Positions 46,733 through 55,486 of a stretch of DNA of 64,000 bases are shown here, piece after piece (within the stretch, counting starts at the first letter, position 1; every line of letters starts with the position of its first letter). A program made the position numbers and the translations under genes. The notes under the pieces are model-generated. The model did not search any database. It was given only the letters and a program-made list of their open reading frames with translations, and had not been told where the DNA came from. Source of the DNA: Aulosira sp. FACHB-615 (lineage in GTDB: Bacteria; Cyanobacteriota; Cyanobacteriia; Cyanobacteriales; Nostocaceae); contig NZ_JACJSE010000010.1 of the NCBI RefSeq assembly GCF_014698045.1, positions 186,001-250,000 on the forward strand, given 5' to 3'.

Positions 46733-47032
46733 AGAAGTCTGAAGTCTGAAGTAGTAGTAGGATGCGTTATGGCTTCAGCCTAACGCATCGCTTGATTATT
46801 GTATTTTTTAAATTATCAATACTCCTCTCCTTTAAAAGTGCTGAGTGCCGTACACTGAGCGTTCGCGCAGCGTCTCCATCAGGAGAAGCCGAAGTGTGTG
46901 TGCTGAGTGCTGAGTAAAAATGCTAGTCCCACTTTCATACTTGGCTATGAAGCTTGTTTCATTGCGACTCCCTTGTCTTCCTTGTCTCCTCTTTCCCCCT
47001 ATCTATTCATAAAACAAAACTGCTAAATATGA
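46733..47032. other. Gap with hairpin and short repeats
   Basis: No gene. A strong hairpin, GATGCGTTA-T-GGCT-TC-AGCC-TAACGCATC, spans 46761-46789, 28 bases after the CAAD stop, and may serve as a terminator. Next, 46860-46886 repeats the GTTCGCGCAGCGTCTCC..AGGAGAAG block also seen at 38199. CCCTTGTCTTCCTTGTCTCC (about 46970-46990) is another GACAAGG-type run. Confidence 0.6.
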
Positions 47033-49093
47033 TTAACTCACCGTAATCACTACGCCTAAACTCTCATTCGCTAACCTATCAACTGCACAAACAGCATAAG
47101 TTCCAGGTTGAACGGTGGCGAAGGTTGTACCAGCAGATAAAATACGCTGAAGAGTCCAGCTATCACCACTTTGGCGGTAAAGTGTCCAAGACCTGACAGG
47201 CTGATTATCTCCTGGTTGCCAGTTCAGTTTACCATCTTTAAATTGCAAGGCTTGGGGAGGGGTAACTTGGGCTGCACTCCGCCAAGGCATAGCAGGTACT
47301 ATTGCAGGTCTAGAATAAAGAGAGCTTTTAAATTGGTCAGCAATACCGCGCCGATTTTGATTAATCGCACTCATACTAAAGAAAATATTTCCTAGAGATA
47401 AGTTGCTGGCTAAGTTGCGGGAAATTTTGACTTGTTTGTCAATTTCATCGTCTTTCCAAGCTTTACCATCTAGTTGACCGAGATTATTTCCGGCGTAAAT
47501 ATGTCGCTGCTGAGAATTAATTTCTGTCCACCATCGCAGTAGTGCGGGATAGCTTTGTTTGCTTTGGTCAATTCGCCAATAAAGTTGCGGTGCTAAATAA
47601 TCAATCCAACCTTGTTCTAACCATTTGCGTGAATCAGCATACAATACACTGTAAGCATCTAAACCAGTGATTCCCGCAGGTTGTCCGGGGCGATAAATTC
47701 CAAATGGACTAATCCCAAATTTGACATAAGGCTTGGTTGTTTTGATTCCTTCCGAAAGCCGCAACACCATTTGATTGACATTTTCCCGTCGCCAATCATC
47801 TAAACTTAATAAACCACCTGCGGCTCTGTATGCGGCGTAGGTTTTATTATCAGGAAAAGATTGTCCTTGGATGGGATAGGGATAAAAATAATCATCTAAG
47901 TGAATAGCATCGATGTCATAGCGCCGCACAACATCAAGAATGACATTGTAGGCTCTATCTTGAACAATTTTTGAGCCAGGGTCCATCCACAGTTGATTGC
48001 CCCACTGATAAACTACTTCTGGATGGGTAAGTGCGATGTGGGGGCGGACATTGGGAGAACCTTTGATGCTAGTTTTGGCGCGGTAAGGGTTAAACCAAGC
48101 GTGAACTTCGATATTGCGTTTGTGACATTCAGCGATCGCAAACTCTAAAGGATCATAAAATGGTTCGGGCGCTCTGCCTTGAGTTCCCGTAATCCAAGCA
48201 CTCCAAGGTTCTAATTCCGAAGCATACAAAGCATCACCTTCAGGACGCACTTGCAAAATCAAAGCGTTGAAATTCAGTGCTTGTAATTGGTTGACAATTT
48301 CTAAAAATTCTGACCTTTGCTGTGCTGTTGAAAGTCCCGCCTTAGAAGGCCAATCACTATTCCACACCGACGCTACCCAAGCCCCACGAAACTCGCGTGT
48401 ATGGCTGACTTTCACAGTACTAGATACGGGGGGTCTAGGTGTGGGTGTGGGTGTGGGTGTGGGTGTCGGTGTGGGTGTTGTGGTTGGTGGAACTACAAGA
48501 TAAACAGAAGATATCTTTTGAGCATTACCCAGATAAACTAAAGCTTGATAAACTATCGCCGCCACATCGCCGCGAGTTGCAGCTGTGGCGTAATTGAGTA
48601 ATTTAATATTGGGGAAACTAGCAACAAAACCTGCACTCGTAGCTAAAGCGATTTGATTTCTAGCATAACCAGGAATATTGGCTGCGTCTTGATAAATTTG
48701 TGAAAGTTGGTTTACTAAGTCGGGTTTGATTTTTGCTGCTATGTCTAAACCGTTGACTAGAGAAACTAAAACATCACCCCTAGCAATGCGATTACTGGGA
48801 CGAAAATATTTATCAGGGTAGCCGGTTAAAAACCCTGTTTCGTAAGCTTTTTGGATGGCGCTTGCAGCCCAGTTATTTGCCGGAACATCAACAAACGGAG
48901 TATATTGGCGCTTGACTGGGACTGTAAAAACTGCTGCAACAATCGCCGCAAATTCAGCACGAGTTACTGAGTTATCGGGGCGAAAAGTACCGTTGGGATA
49001 GCCATTTAAAATGCGCCGCGCTGCTAAGGCTTCAATAAACGGACGCGCCCAATGGTTTTGAGTGTCTGAGAAGCGTGCAGTAGTAGAGACCAT
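47033..49093 (-). CDS. SLH-domain protein with GHL10 glycosidase-like domain
   Basis: This 686-residue protein has three S-layer-homology repeats (about 5-190; AARRILNGYPNGTFRPDNSVTRAEF is the first, split here by its NGYP and TRAEF motifs). A Thr-Pro linker (about 206-221) and a glycosyl-hydrolase-like GHL10 (DUF187) domain (about 233-560) follow, with EFRGAWVASV, ILQVRPEGDALY, VHAWFNPYR and IDAIHLDDYFYP; the Asp pair in the last is the likely active site. A fibronectin-like end closes it. SLH repeats bind cell-wall polymers, so it should act at the cell surface. No signal peptide is visible at the chosen start, and no upstream in-frame one was found. Confidence 0.85.
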   Translation of the reverse strand: MVSTTARFSDTQNHWARPFIEALAARRILNGYPNGTFRPDNSVTRAEFAAIVAAVFTVPVKRQYTPFVDVPANNWAASAIQKAYETGFLTGYPDKYFRPSNRIARGDVLVSLVNGLDIAAKIKPDLVNQLSQIYQDAANIPGYARNQIALATSAGFVASFPNIKLLNYATAATRGDVAAIVYQALVYLGNAQKISSVYLVVPPTTTPTPTPTPTPTPTPRPPVSSTVKVSHTREFRGAWVASVWNSDWPSKAGLSTAQQRSEFLEIVNQLQALNFNALILQVRPEGDALYASELEPWSAWITGTQGRAPEPFYDPLEFAIAECHKRNIEVHAWFNPYRAKTSIKGSPNVRPHIALTHPEVVYQWGNQLWMDPGSKIVQDRAYNVILDVVRRYDIDAIHLDDYFYPYPIQGQSFPDNKTYAAYRAAGGLLSLDDWRRENVNQMVLRLSEGIKTTKPYVKFGISPFGIYRPGQPAGITGLDAYSVLYADSRKWLEQGWIDYLAPQLYWRIDQSKQSYPALLRWWTEINSQQRHIYAGNNLGQLDGKAWKDDEIDKQVKISRNLASNLSLGNIFFSMSAINQNRRGIADQFKSSLYSRPAIVPAMPWRSAAQVTPPQALQFKDGKLNWQPGDNQPVRSWTLYRQSGDSWTLQRILSAGTTFATVQPGTYAVCAVDRLANESLGVVITVS
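48439..48480 (-). repeat. GTGTGG microsatellite coding a Thr-Pro linker
   Basis: Six or seven GTGTGG-type hexamers on the + strand encode the TPTPTP linker on the - strand. Copy number could change by slippage without breaking the frame, because the unit is two codons long. Confidence 0.85.
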
Positions 49094-49283
49094 TGTTGAT
49101 TGCCATTAGTTTGCTTGGCTGGATTCTAACAGCGCGATCGCAATTCCTCCCGGACTTTTGCAGAAATTTTCATATTTGGCAACATTTTCTGCACTGCGGC
49201 GACAGTTGGCGTTAACTGTAGTGTTTATTAGAACAATTACGAGTAATTTAGTATTGAACATGAATCAATCAAAAGGCTAGTGT

Positions 49284-50339
49284 ATGAGGCTAAATTTGAG
49301 TCGCCGTCAATTTGTGGTATTTGGTTCAGCTACCTTTGCTACCAGTTTGCTACTGAAAGCTTGTAGTAGTAACCAACCGCAGACACCCACAGCGAGTAGT
49401 GGCGCTGAAGGGTTTAAAATAGCGATCGCTCTCCCTGGAGTCATCACCGATAAAGCCTGGAATCAGTCTGGCTATGAAGGCGTAAACCTAGTCAAACAAA
49501 AACTCGGTGCAGAAATCGCATATATAGAACAAGTCGCCCAAGCTGATCAAACAGAAGCCTTAACGGATTTTGCGCGTAAAGGTTACAATTTAGTTTTTGC
49601 CCACGGCGGGCAATTTGATGCAGCAATAGAACAAGTGGCGACACAATTTCCTAATACATTTTTTGTGGGTGTGAATGGAAATGTGAAAGGTGAAAATATT
49701 GCATCTTTACGCATAGATCACTTACAAGGTAGCTATTTGTGCGGGATTATTGCGGCTGCTATGACTAAATCTAATAAATTAGCTTACATTGCTGGGCAAG
49801 AATTTCAAGCAACTCAAGAAGAATTACGCGGCTTTGAATTAGGTGCAAAATCAGTTAAACCAAATATGCAAATTGTTTCCACATTTACAGGCGATTGGAA
49901 TGATGTCGCCAAAGCAAAAGAAGCCACACTCGCTTTAATTTCTGCGGGTGCAGATGTGATTTATCAATGGTTAGATAGCGCCTCACCCGCAGTTTTGCAA
50001 ACAGCCAGTGATAAAGGGGTTTATGCCTTTGGTAATACCAAAGACCAATTAGATGTCGCGCCCAAAGCAGTGTTAACTAGTGCAGTTAAAAGATTAGATT
50101 TAGCCATAACTTACTTAGCAGAGTTAGCCCAGCAAAAACAGTTAAAAGGACAGATATATTCTATCGGGTTAGAAAGACCTGATATTTTGAACTTAGGCAA
50201 CTTTACCGCTAGTATTCCTGAGCAAGTTAAAAATAATGTCCTGAAAGTCAGACAAGAAATTATTGATAAAAAAATCACCTTTGAGAATTGCCAAGCAGAT
50301 GGTAAAAATACTCGTTGTGTGAAAAAAGTATCAGCATAA
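49284..50339 (+). CDS. BMP-family nucleoside-type ABC transporter binding lipoprotein
   Basis: The 351-residue protein has an N-terminal SRRQF twin-arginine-like motif (R7, R8), a hydrophobic stretch, and the lipobox LKAC (C27), so it is probably a membrane-anchored lipoprotein. The mature part matches the Bmp/Med family: VITDKAWNQSGYEG, FAHGGQFDAAIEQVA, GVNGNVKGENIASLRIDHLQGSYLCG and IYSIGLERPDILNLG. Family members bind purine or other nucleosides. AAAAGG lies eight bases before the start. It begins the bmp-ATPase-permease set; the ATPase starts four bases after its stop. Confidence 0.9.
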   Translation: MRLNLSRRQFVVFGSATFATSLLLKACSSNQPQTPTASSGAEGFKIAIALPGVITDKAWNQSGYEGVNLVKQKLGAEIAYIEQVAQADQTEALTDFARKGYNLVFAHGGQFDAAIEQVATQFPNTFFVGVNGNVKGENIASLRIDHLQGSYLCGIIAAAMTKSNKLAYIAGQEFQATQEELRGFELGAKSVKPNMQIVSTFTGDWNDVAKAKEATLALISAGADVIYQWLDSASPAVLQTASDKGVYAFGNTKDQLDVAPKAVLTSAVKRLDLAITYLAELAQQKQLKGQIYSIGLERPDILNLGNFTASIPEQVKNNVLKVRQEIIDKKITFENCQADGKNTRCVKKVSA

Positions 50340-50343
50340 ATAA

Positions 50344-51807
50344 ATGACATATTTACGCTTAGAAAATATCACTAAACGTTTTGGCTCATTTGTTGCTAAC
50401 GATAACATTAGCTTGAGTGTAAATTCTGGTCAGATTCATGCAATTTTAGGTGAAAACGGTGCAGGTAAGACCACTTTAATGAAGATGATCAGTGGTTTAT
50501 CTCAGCCTGATACTGGGCAGATATATATACAAGATAAACCAGTAAAAATTACCTCGCCTAATACTGCTACAAAACTTGGTATTGGCATGATTTACCAACA
50601 TTTCATGCTTGTACCTCAGTTGACTGTTACCGAAAATATTATCTTGGGATTGAAAAATAGCTGGCGTTTAAATTTGCAACAAAAATATCAGGAAATTGCG
50701 GCTTTATCTCAAGCTTATGGGTTAGAAATTGACCCCAGCGCCAAGGTAGAAGATTTACCAGTGGGAATACAACAGCGTGTCGAAATTCTTAAAGTTCTTT
50801 ACCGCCAAGCCAAACTTTTAATTCTCGATGAACCAACCGCCGTCTTAACACCACCAGAAGTTGATTCATTGATTGGAATTTTACGGCAATTAGCTGCTGC
50901 TGGTAACACGATTATTTTTATCAGTCACAAATTAGAGGAAGTAATTAAACTCTGTGATAGCGTCACAGTATTACGCCGAGGAAAGGTAGTCGCCACAACC
51001 ACTACTGAGGCTGTTACACCGCAAAATTTAGCAGAATTAATGGTAGGGTATGAAGTTGATTTACAAGTTAATAAATCACCTGCTTTACCAGAAAAAGTAG
51101 TATTGACGGTAGAGAATTTACAAGTTCCAGATGATAGAAATATTTATGCTGTGGGTGATGTGTCATTTGAACTACGTGCCGGAGAAATATTAGGAATTGC
51201 GGGTGTTGATGGCAATGGACAAAGAGAATTAGCGGATGCAATTACAGGTTTACGTAAAATTAAGCAAGGAAAAATAGAGTTAAAAAAATATTCAACGATT
51301 GCTTATATCCCTGAAGATAGACAAAAGATAGGTTTGATATTGCAATTTAGCATTGCCCAAAACTTAATTTTAAAAGCTTTTAAAAAATTCCCATTTTGTC
51401 GTAATTATCTCTTACAACCAGCAGTCATCAAAAATCATGCCCAAGCTGCAATGCAAACATTCGATATCCGCGCGACAGGAGAAGATATTCAAGTTAGTCA
51501 ACTATCGGGAGGAAACCAACAAAAAGTAGTATTGGCGCGAGAACTGGCGGGGGAACCTGATTTAATTGTCGCTATGCAACCCACCAGGGGGTTAGATGTG
51601 GGGGCGATGACGGCGGTACATTTACAGTTGTTAGCAGAACGCGATCGCGGTGCGGCGATATTGTATATTTCTACTGAGTTAGAAGAAATCATGGCGATGA
51701 GCGATCGCATTGCCGTAATCTACAGAGGTAAGTTCGTTGCTATTTTAGACGCACAGACAGCAACAGTGGAAGAAATTGGTCTATTAATGGCTGGGGGAAA
51801 ACTATAA
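50344..51807 (+). CDS. ABC transporter ATPase, two ABC domains (nucleoside/sugar type)
   Basis: The 487-residue protein has two ABC domains, as in RbsA, MglA and YufO. The first has an intact Walker A (GENGAGKTT), VGIQQR signature region and LLILDEPTAVL. The second has GVDGNGQREL in place of Walker A, as usual in this class, then LSGGNQQKVVLAREL and LIVAMQPTRGLDVG. It energises uptake with the BMP protein upstream and the two permeases at 54406 and 55487, from which it is now separated by about 2.6 kb of accessory genes. Confidence 0.93.
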   Translation: MTYLRLENITKRFGSFVANDNISLSVNSGQIHAILGENGAGKTTLMKMISGLSQPDTGQIYIQDKPVKITSPNTATKLGIGMIYQHFMLVPQLTVTENIILGLKNSWRLNLQQKYQEIAALSQAYGLEIDPSAKVEDLPVGIQQRVEILKVLYRQAKLLILDEPTAVLTPPEVDSLIGILRQLAAAGNTIIFISHKLEEVIKLCDSVTVLRRGKVVATTTTEAVTPQNLAELMVGYEVDLQVNKSPALPEKVVLTVENLQVPDDRNIYAVGDVSFELRAGEILGIAGVDGNGQRELADAITGLRKIKQGKIELKKYSTIAYIPEDRQKIGLILQFSIAQNLILKAFKKFPFCRNYLLQPAVIKNHAQAAMQTFDIRATGEDIQVSQLSGGNQQKVVLARELAGEPDLIVAMQPTRGLDVGAMTAVHLQLLAERDRGAAILYISTELEEIMAMSDRIAVIYRGKFVAILDAQTATVEEIGLLMAGGKL

Positions 51808-51813
51808 AATAAA

Positions 51814-52389
51814 ATGCCAAATCTTTACATAATTGGTGGTGCAAATGGTTCAGGAAAAACAACTGTTGCAATGAGTTTATTGCCGAATTTTTTAGACTGC
51901 TTTGAGTACGTAAATGCAGATTCTATTGCTGCTGGGCTATCTCCATTAAATCCTGATTCAATGGCTATAGAAGCAGGAAAATTAATGATTACCAGACTAC
52001 AAACTCTGTCTAATTCTGGCAGTGATTTTGCCTTTGAAACCACCTTAAGTGCGAGAACTTTTGTACCTTTTATAAATGAATGTAAGAACAAAGGCTATAC
52101 AGTTAACTTAATATACTTTTGGTTACGAAGTGTAGATTTAGCTATAGAAAGGGTAGCACAAAGAGTTACCAGTGGCGGACATTCAATTCCAGAAGAGGTG
52201 ATACGTAGAAGGTATGAAAGGGGTAAGAAAAATCTCATTTCTTTATATTTACCGTTATGCGATCGCTGGATTATCTATGATAACTCTAGTAATGAGACTA
52301 AGCTAGTAGCTGAGTATCGTTATGGTGAAGAAGTTATGATTTATGAAAATGCAATTTTAACTCAAATCAGAGGGGATAAAAATGGTTAA
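51814..52389 (+). CDS. Zeta-toxin-like P-loop kinase
   Basis: The 191-residue protein begins LYIIGGANGSGKTTVAMSLLP, a Walker A of the zeta-toxin/AAA_33 kind. YVNADSIAAGLSP and FAFETTLSARTFVPFI are the other family blocks, and RVTSGGHSIPEEVIRRRYERGKKN is the arginine-rich lid. Zeta toxins phosphorylate UDP-N-acetylglucosamine; short chromosomal relatives like this may have other substrates. It starts seven bases after the ATPase gene and overlaps its small partner by eight bases, as in a toxin-antitoxin pair. Activity is inferred. Confidence 0.75.
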   Translation: MPNLYIIGGANGSGKTTVAMSLLPNFLDCFEYVNADSIAAGLSPLNPDSMAIEAGKLMITRLQTLSNSGSDFAFETTLSARTFVPFINECKNKGYTVNLIYFWLRSVDLAIERVAQRVTSGGHSIPEEVIRRRYERGKKNLISLYLPLCDRWIIYDNSSNETKLVAEYRYGEEVMIYENAILTQIRGDKNG

Positions 52390-52573
52390 ACCAGAATTAG
52401 AACTTTTATCTAGCAAAATTGATGCCGGCGTAAAAGCTGCAATTGCGTCCGCTATTGAACGACATCGTAAGCTTGGGCAATCAATTAGTATTATGCGAGA
52501 TGGAAAAGTTATAACTTTAACTGCTGATCAAATCCCAGCAGTTCAGCATCAACAAAATAATTTAAATCAATAG
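52382..52573 (+). CDS. Small partner of the zeta-like kinase, possible antitoxin
   Basis: It encodes 63 residues: a helical first half (SSKIDAGVKAAIASAIERHRKLGQ) and then ISIMRDGKVITLTADQIP. The eight-base overlap with the kinase gene implies coupled translation. Small proteins with this DGKV-LTAD end are, as far as I recall, common next to such kinases in cyanobacteria. An antitoxin role is inference. Confidence 0.65.
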   Translation: MVKPELELLSSKIDAGVKAAIASAIERHRKLGQSISIMRDGKVITLTADQIPAVQHQQNNLNQ

Positions 52574-52628
52574 GTAAATGTTATATAATAAGTAGGAGTA
52601 AGCTTTTTTAACTATATAAGAACTTTCA

Positions 52629-52850
52629 ATGATTAACCCTATATCTTTTCAGACAGTCATTGAATATGTAGAATCTCTTTCAACGGAAGAGCAAGATTTA
52701 CTACTAGAATTGATTGCTAAAAGACGCATTGAACAACGGCGTAAAGAAATTGCGTCGAATGCTATACAAACCCTAGAAGCAATTAGAACAGGCGTAGCCA
52801 AGCATGGTAATCTTGATGATCTGCGGGCTGATTTGCTGAGTGAAGAATGA
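52629..52850 (+). CDS. Antitoxin of a RelE/YafQ-type pair
   Basis: The 73-residue protein is mostly helical, with SLSTEEQDLLLELIAKRR and a C-terminal NLDDLRADLLSEE. It overlaps the toxin start by four bases (ATGA), the standard layout for type II toxin-antitoxin genes. It probably both neutralises the toxin and represses the pair. The family name is not certain. Confidence 0.75.
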   Translation: MINPISFQTVIEYVESLSTEEQDLLLELIAKRRIEQRRKEIASNAIQTLEAIRTGVAKHGNLDDLRADLLSEE

Positions 52851-53131
52851 GAGTTCTTGTTTGGGATAGTAGCTTCAAGCGTGCTTTTAAACGAGTGATT
52901 CGTAAAAATCCGCGCTTAGAAGAGAAAATATTTGAGGTTTTGGAATTACTTGTAGTTGATCCATTTACACATAGTTTAAAATCACATAAATTAAAAGGTG
53001 ATTTAGAGGGATTGTGGGCTTGTTGGGTGGAGTATGATTGCCGTATTATTTACACATTTCAGCCTAATCCTGATAATGACGAAGACATGATTGTGCTAAT
53101 CGATATTGGCACTCATGATGAAGTTTATTGA
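52847..53131 (+). CDS. RelE/YafQ-family mRNA interferase toxin
   Basis: The 94-residue protein has the family pattern: SSFKRAFKRVIRKNP, SHKLKGDLEGLWACWVEYDCRIIY and the final DIGTHDEVY with a His near the end. RelE/YafQ toxins cut mRNA in the ribosome. It is directly coupled to the antitoxin upstream. The next gene begins 11 bases after its stop. Confidence 0.85.
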   Translation: MRVLVWDSSFKRAFKRVIRKNPRLEEKIFEVLELLVVDPFTHSLKSHKLKGDLEGLWACWVEYDCRIIYTFQPNPDNDEDMIVLIDIGTHDEVY

Positions 53132-53142
53132 GTCAGAAACTA

Positions 53143-53814
53143 ATGGGAACTACATTACAAATCAAACAAATATCTCCCTATATATTGGAGAAAATAAAAA
53201 ATTATTCTGAGTTGGCAGGTATATTTTTAGACGCACAATACTTGGACGATTCACCATTTTGGAAAGAATTTACAATAGACCCAAATGATATTGATGATAT
53301 GGAGTGGTTTAATGAGGCAACTAATTATGTACAAGAAGGATTAGATAAATTAGTCACGCACAAACCAGAAAAATTTGAAAAGATGAAGGATGATATTCCT
53401 TTAATTATTAATGAAGGCAAAAGTAAGTATTTAGATTTAGATAAAACTTGGCAAGCAATCAATTTCTTACTTACTGGATATGACTTTTATGATGAAGAAT
53501 TTAATTTATCTAAATTAGTTGTAAGTAAAAATCCAGCCGATAATCTTCCTTTAATTAGGGCTGTCAGCCCCAGTCAAGGAATTGAATATGATGATGGTGA
53601 CTATCCATTGTATTATTTTAGCGTTGATGAAGTTCAACAGATAGCCAAGGCTTTATCAGATTTTTCTATGGATGAAATCAAACAGAGATTAAAATTTAGA
53701 GGATTACCGGAAGATAGCTACAATCATTTATTTGATTACACATATCATCCCTTGGTGAAATATTACCAAGATGCTGCGGATAAAGGAAACGCAATGTTTC
53801 TTGATTTTGGTTAG
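53143..53814 (+). CDS. DUF1877 (YfbM-like) protein
   Basis: From ATG 53143 it has 223 residues (MGTTLQIKQIS); TTG 53128, overlapping the toxin stop, is less likely. LDLDKTWQAINFLLTG, GIEYDDGDYPLYYFSVDEVQQIAKAL and YYQDAADKGNAMFLDFG match YfbM/DUF1877 proteins. Their function is unknown. It is often found singly and here travels with toxin-antitoxin genes. The strongly acidic composition differs from the transporter genes around it. Confidence 0.8.
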   Translation: MGTTLQIKQISPYILEKIKNYSELAGIFLDAQYLDDSPFWKEFTIDPNDIDDMEWFNEATNYVQEGLDKLVTHKPEKFEKMKDDIPLIINEGKSKYLDLDKTWQAINFLLTGYDFYDEEFNLSKLVVSKNPADNLPLIRAVSPSQGIEYDDGDYPLYYFSVDEVQQIAKALSDFSMDEIKQRLKFRGLPEDSYNHLFDYTYHPLVKYYQDAADKGNAMFLDFG

Positions 53815-53823
53815 TGGTTAAAT

Positions 53824-54399
53824 CTATTTCTCGATGTCAAAACTCACACCTTCATAAATTGAATCAATTCCACAGCTAAAATCAACACTTTCGATAATGA
53901 TATCTTCACCAATAGTATAGGGAGAATAGAGCCACATTCTACCCTCTCCGCAACGATAAAATTCTACGCTGATTTTTTCCGATTCCACTAAGATATATTC
54001 TTGTAAACTTGGCATATTACGATAAAAAGCAAACTTTTCGCCTCTATCTTTTGCTTCTGTACCAGGAGAAAGAACTTCTACAATTATCTTTGGATATTGG
54101 ATAAATTTGCGAGCATTTAAATCTCGTGAATCACAACTGACTACGACATCAGGATAGTAGTATGGACTGTTAAGATTTACCTGTACCTTGACATCGGCAA
54201 CGTTGATGCGACAACCTCTAGCACGTAAATGAGGATACAATGCTCGATAGATGTTCAAGGCAATATCATTGTGAGGAATTGTACCGCCAGTCATGGCAAA
54301 AACTTTGCCATTAACGTATTCATAGCGGTATTCTTGTAGAGGTTCCCAATCGAGATATTGCTCGATACTCATTTTTTGAGGTTGAGGGTTGGCAATCAT
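53824..54399 (-). CDS. Uma2-family (DUF820) putative endonuclease
   Basis: With the ATG at 54399 it encodes 191 residues, MIANPQPQKMSIEQYLDWE onward; a start 30 bases further out would overlap the permease. EYVNGKVFAMTGGT, YPDVVVSCD, PKIIVEVLSPGTEAKDRGEKFAFYRN and EYILVE are the PD-(D/E)xK-like motifs of this family, hugely expanded in cyanobacteria. Its role is unknown. It is head-to-head with the permease gene, only six bases between the two start codons, so each must use a promoter inside the other. Confidence 0.85.
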   Translation of the reverse strand: MIANPQPQKMSIEQYLDWEPLQEYRYEYVNGKVFAMTGGTIPHNDIALNIYRALYPHLRARGCRINVADVKVQVNLNSPYYYPDVVVSCDSRDLNARKFIQYPKIIVEVLSPGTEAKDRGEKFAFYRNMPSLQEYILVESEKISVEFYRCGEGRMWLYSPYTIGEDIIIESVDFSCGIDSIYEGVSFDIEK

Positions 54400-54405
54400 C
54401 ACATC

Positions 54406-55446
54406 ATGACCAAAATAAATCGCATTCAATCCCTGCTACCAATCTTATCACCGCTAATAGCAATTACCTCTGCCCTGATGGTTGGTGCTATTCTCATCAT
54501 CTTTGCAGGCGCAAACCCTATCGCTGCATACACAGCCTTATTTCAAGAGTCACTTGCCAATTACTTTGGTTTTGGTAACACCCTCACCAAAATGACACCG
54601 CTATTATTCACCAGTTTAGGAGTGTTAGTTGCATTAAAGGCTGGTCAATTTAATATCGGTGGTGAAGGACAAATTTATCTTGGTGCGTTGGGAAGTGCTT
54701 TAATTGGTCTATATGTGCAAGGATTACCCGCAATTATTCACATTCCCTTGGCTTTGTGCGCCGGATTTATTTTTGGTGCGGTTTGGGGATGGATACCTGG
54801 TTATTTGAAAGCTGTGCGGGGAGTGAATGAAGTTATTACAACCTTGCTGCTGAATTATATTGCGGTGAATTTGGTTAGCTATTTGGTACAAAATCCTTTA
54901 AAAGCACCAGCCGCACCTAGTCCTTACTCACCTTTAATTGCTAAGTCTGCCCAGTTACCGATTATTTTACCGGGGAGTCTTGCCCATGCGGGAATTATCT
55001 TGGCGTTAATAGCAGCAATTATATTATGGGTTTTGTTAGGGCGATCGCCTCTAGGATACCAAATCACCGCCGTCGGATTAAACCCGATTGCTGCCCGTTA
55101 TGCTGGTATGTCGGTGGAACGTACCATTATGTTAGTCATGGCGTTAGCTGGTGGTTTGGCTGGGTTAGCAGGTGCAACTGAGGTGATGGGGTTGAAATAT
55201 CGCTTATTTGAACAAGTTTCTCCTGGTTATGGCTTTGATGCCATTGCGATCGCGTTTCTAAGTCGCGGTAATATTGGCGGTGTAGTGTTAACTTCCTTAT
55301 TTTTCGCCGCCTTGCGTAGTGGTGCGAATGTAATGCAACGTAGCGCCGGGGTTCCAGTTACCGTAGTTTATGCTATTCAAGGTTTGACTGTGTTATTTGT
55401 TGCTATTAGTCTCGCGGTAGAAACCCAAAGGAAAGCTGAGGCTTAA
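54406..55446 (+). CDS. ABC transporter permease 1 (BMP nucleoside type)
   Basis: From ATG 54406 it has 346 residues with about nine membrane segments. LKAGQFNIGGEGQIYLGALG is the conserved BPD_transp_2 block and RGVNEVITTLLLNYIAVNL follows; YPSPYSP-like loops are outside. Family members such as YufP/NupP pair with a second shorter permease, present downstream. The ATG at 54358 would place its first codons inside the opposite Uma2 gene. No clear ribosome site precedes 54406. The original upstream partner is the ATPase at 50344. Confidence 0.88.
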   Translation: MTKINRIQSLLPILSPLIAITSALMVGAILIIFAGANPIAAYTALFQESLANYFGFGNTLTKMTPLLFTSLGVLVALKAGQFNIGGEGQIYLGALGSALIGLYVQGLPAIIHIPLALCAGFIFGAVWGWIPGYLKAVRGVNEVITTLLLNYIAVNLVSYLVQNPLKAPAAPSPYSPLIAKSAQLPIILPGSLAHAGIILALIAAIILWVLLGRSPLGYQITAVGLNPIAARYAGMSVERTIMLVMALAGGLAGLAGATEVMGLKYRLFEQVSPGYGFDAIAIAFLSRGNIGGVVLTSLFFAALRSGANVMQRSAGVPVTVVYAIQGLTVLFVAISLAVETQRKAEA

Positions 55447-55478
55447 CGCTAAGAAAACTCTGCGATACTCCGCGTTAA
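55443..55478. repeat. Short inverted repeat between permease genes
   Basis: TTAACGC and GCGTTAA flank 22 bases in the 40-base gap. The word CTGCGATACTCCGCG resembles the dispersed intergenic elements. It could form a weak stem on the transcript. Confidence 0.5.
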
Positions 55479-55486
55479 AAAATCCA

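Noticed and set aside
48267..48503. Open frame opposite the SLH gene with a Gly-Val repeat
   Set aside because: It is the antisense image of the TPTP-coding hexamers inside a well-supported gene.
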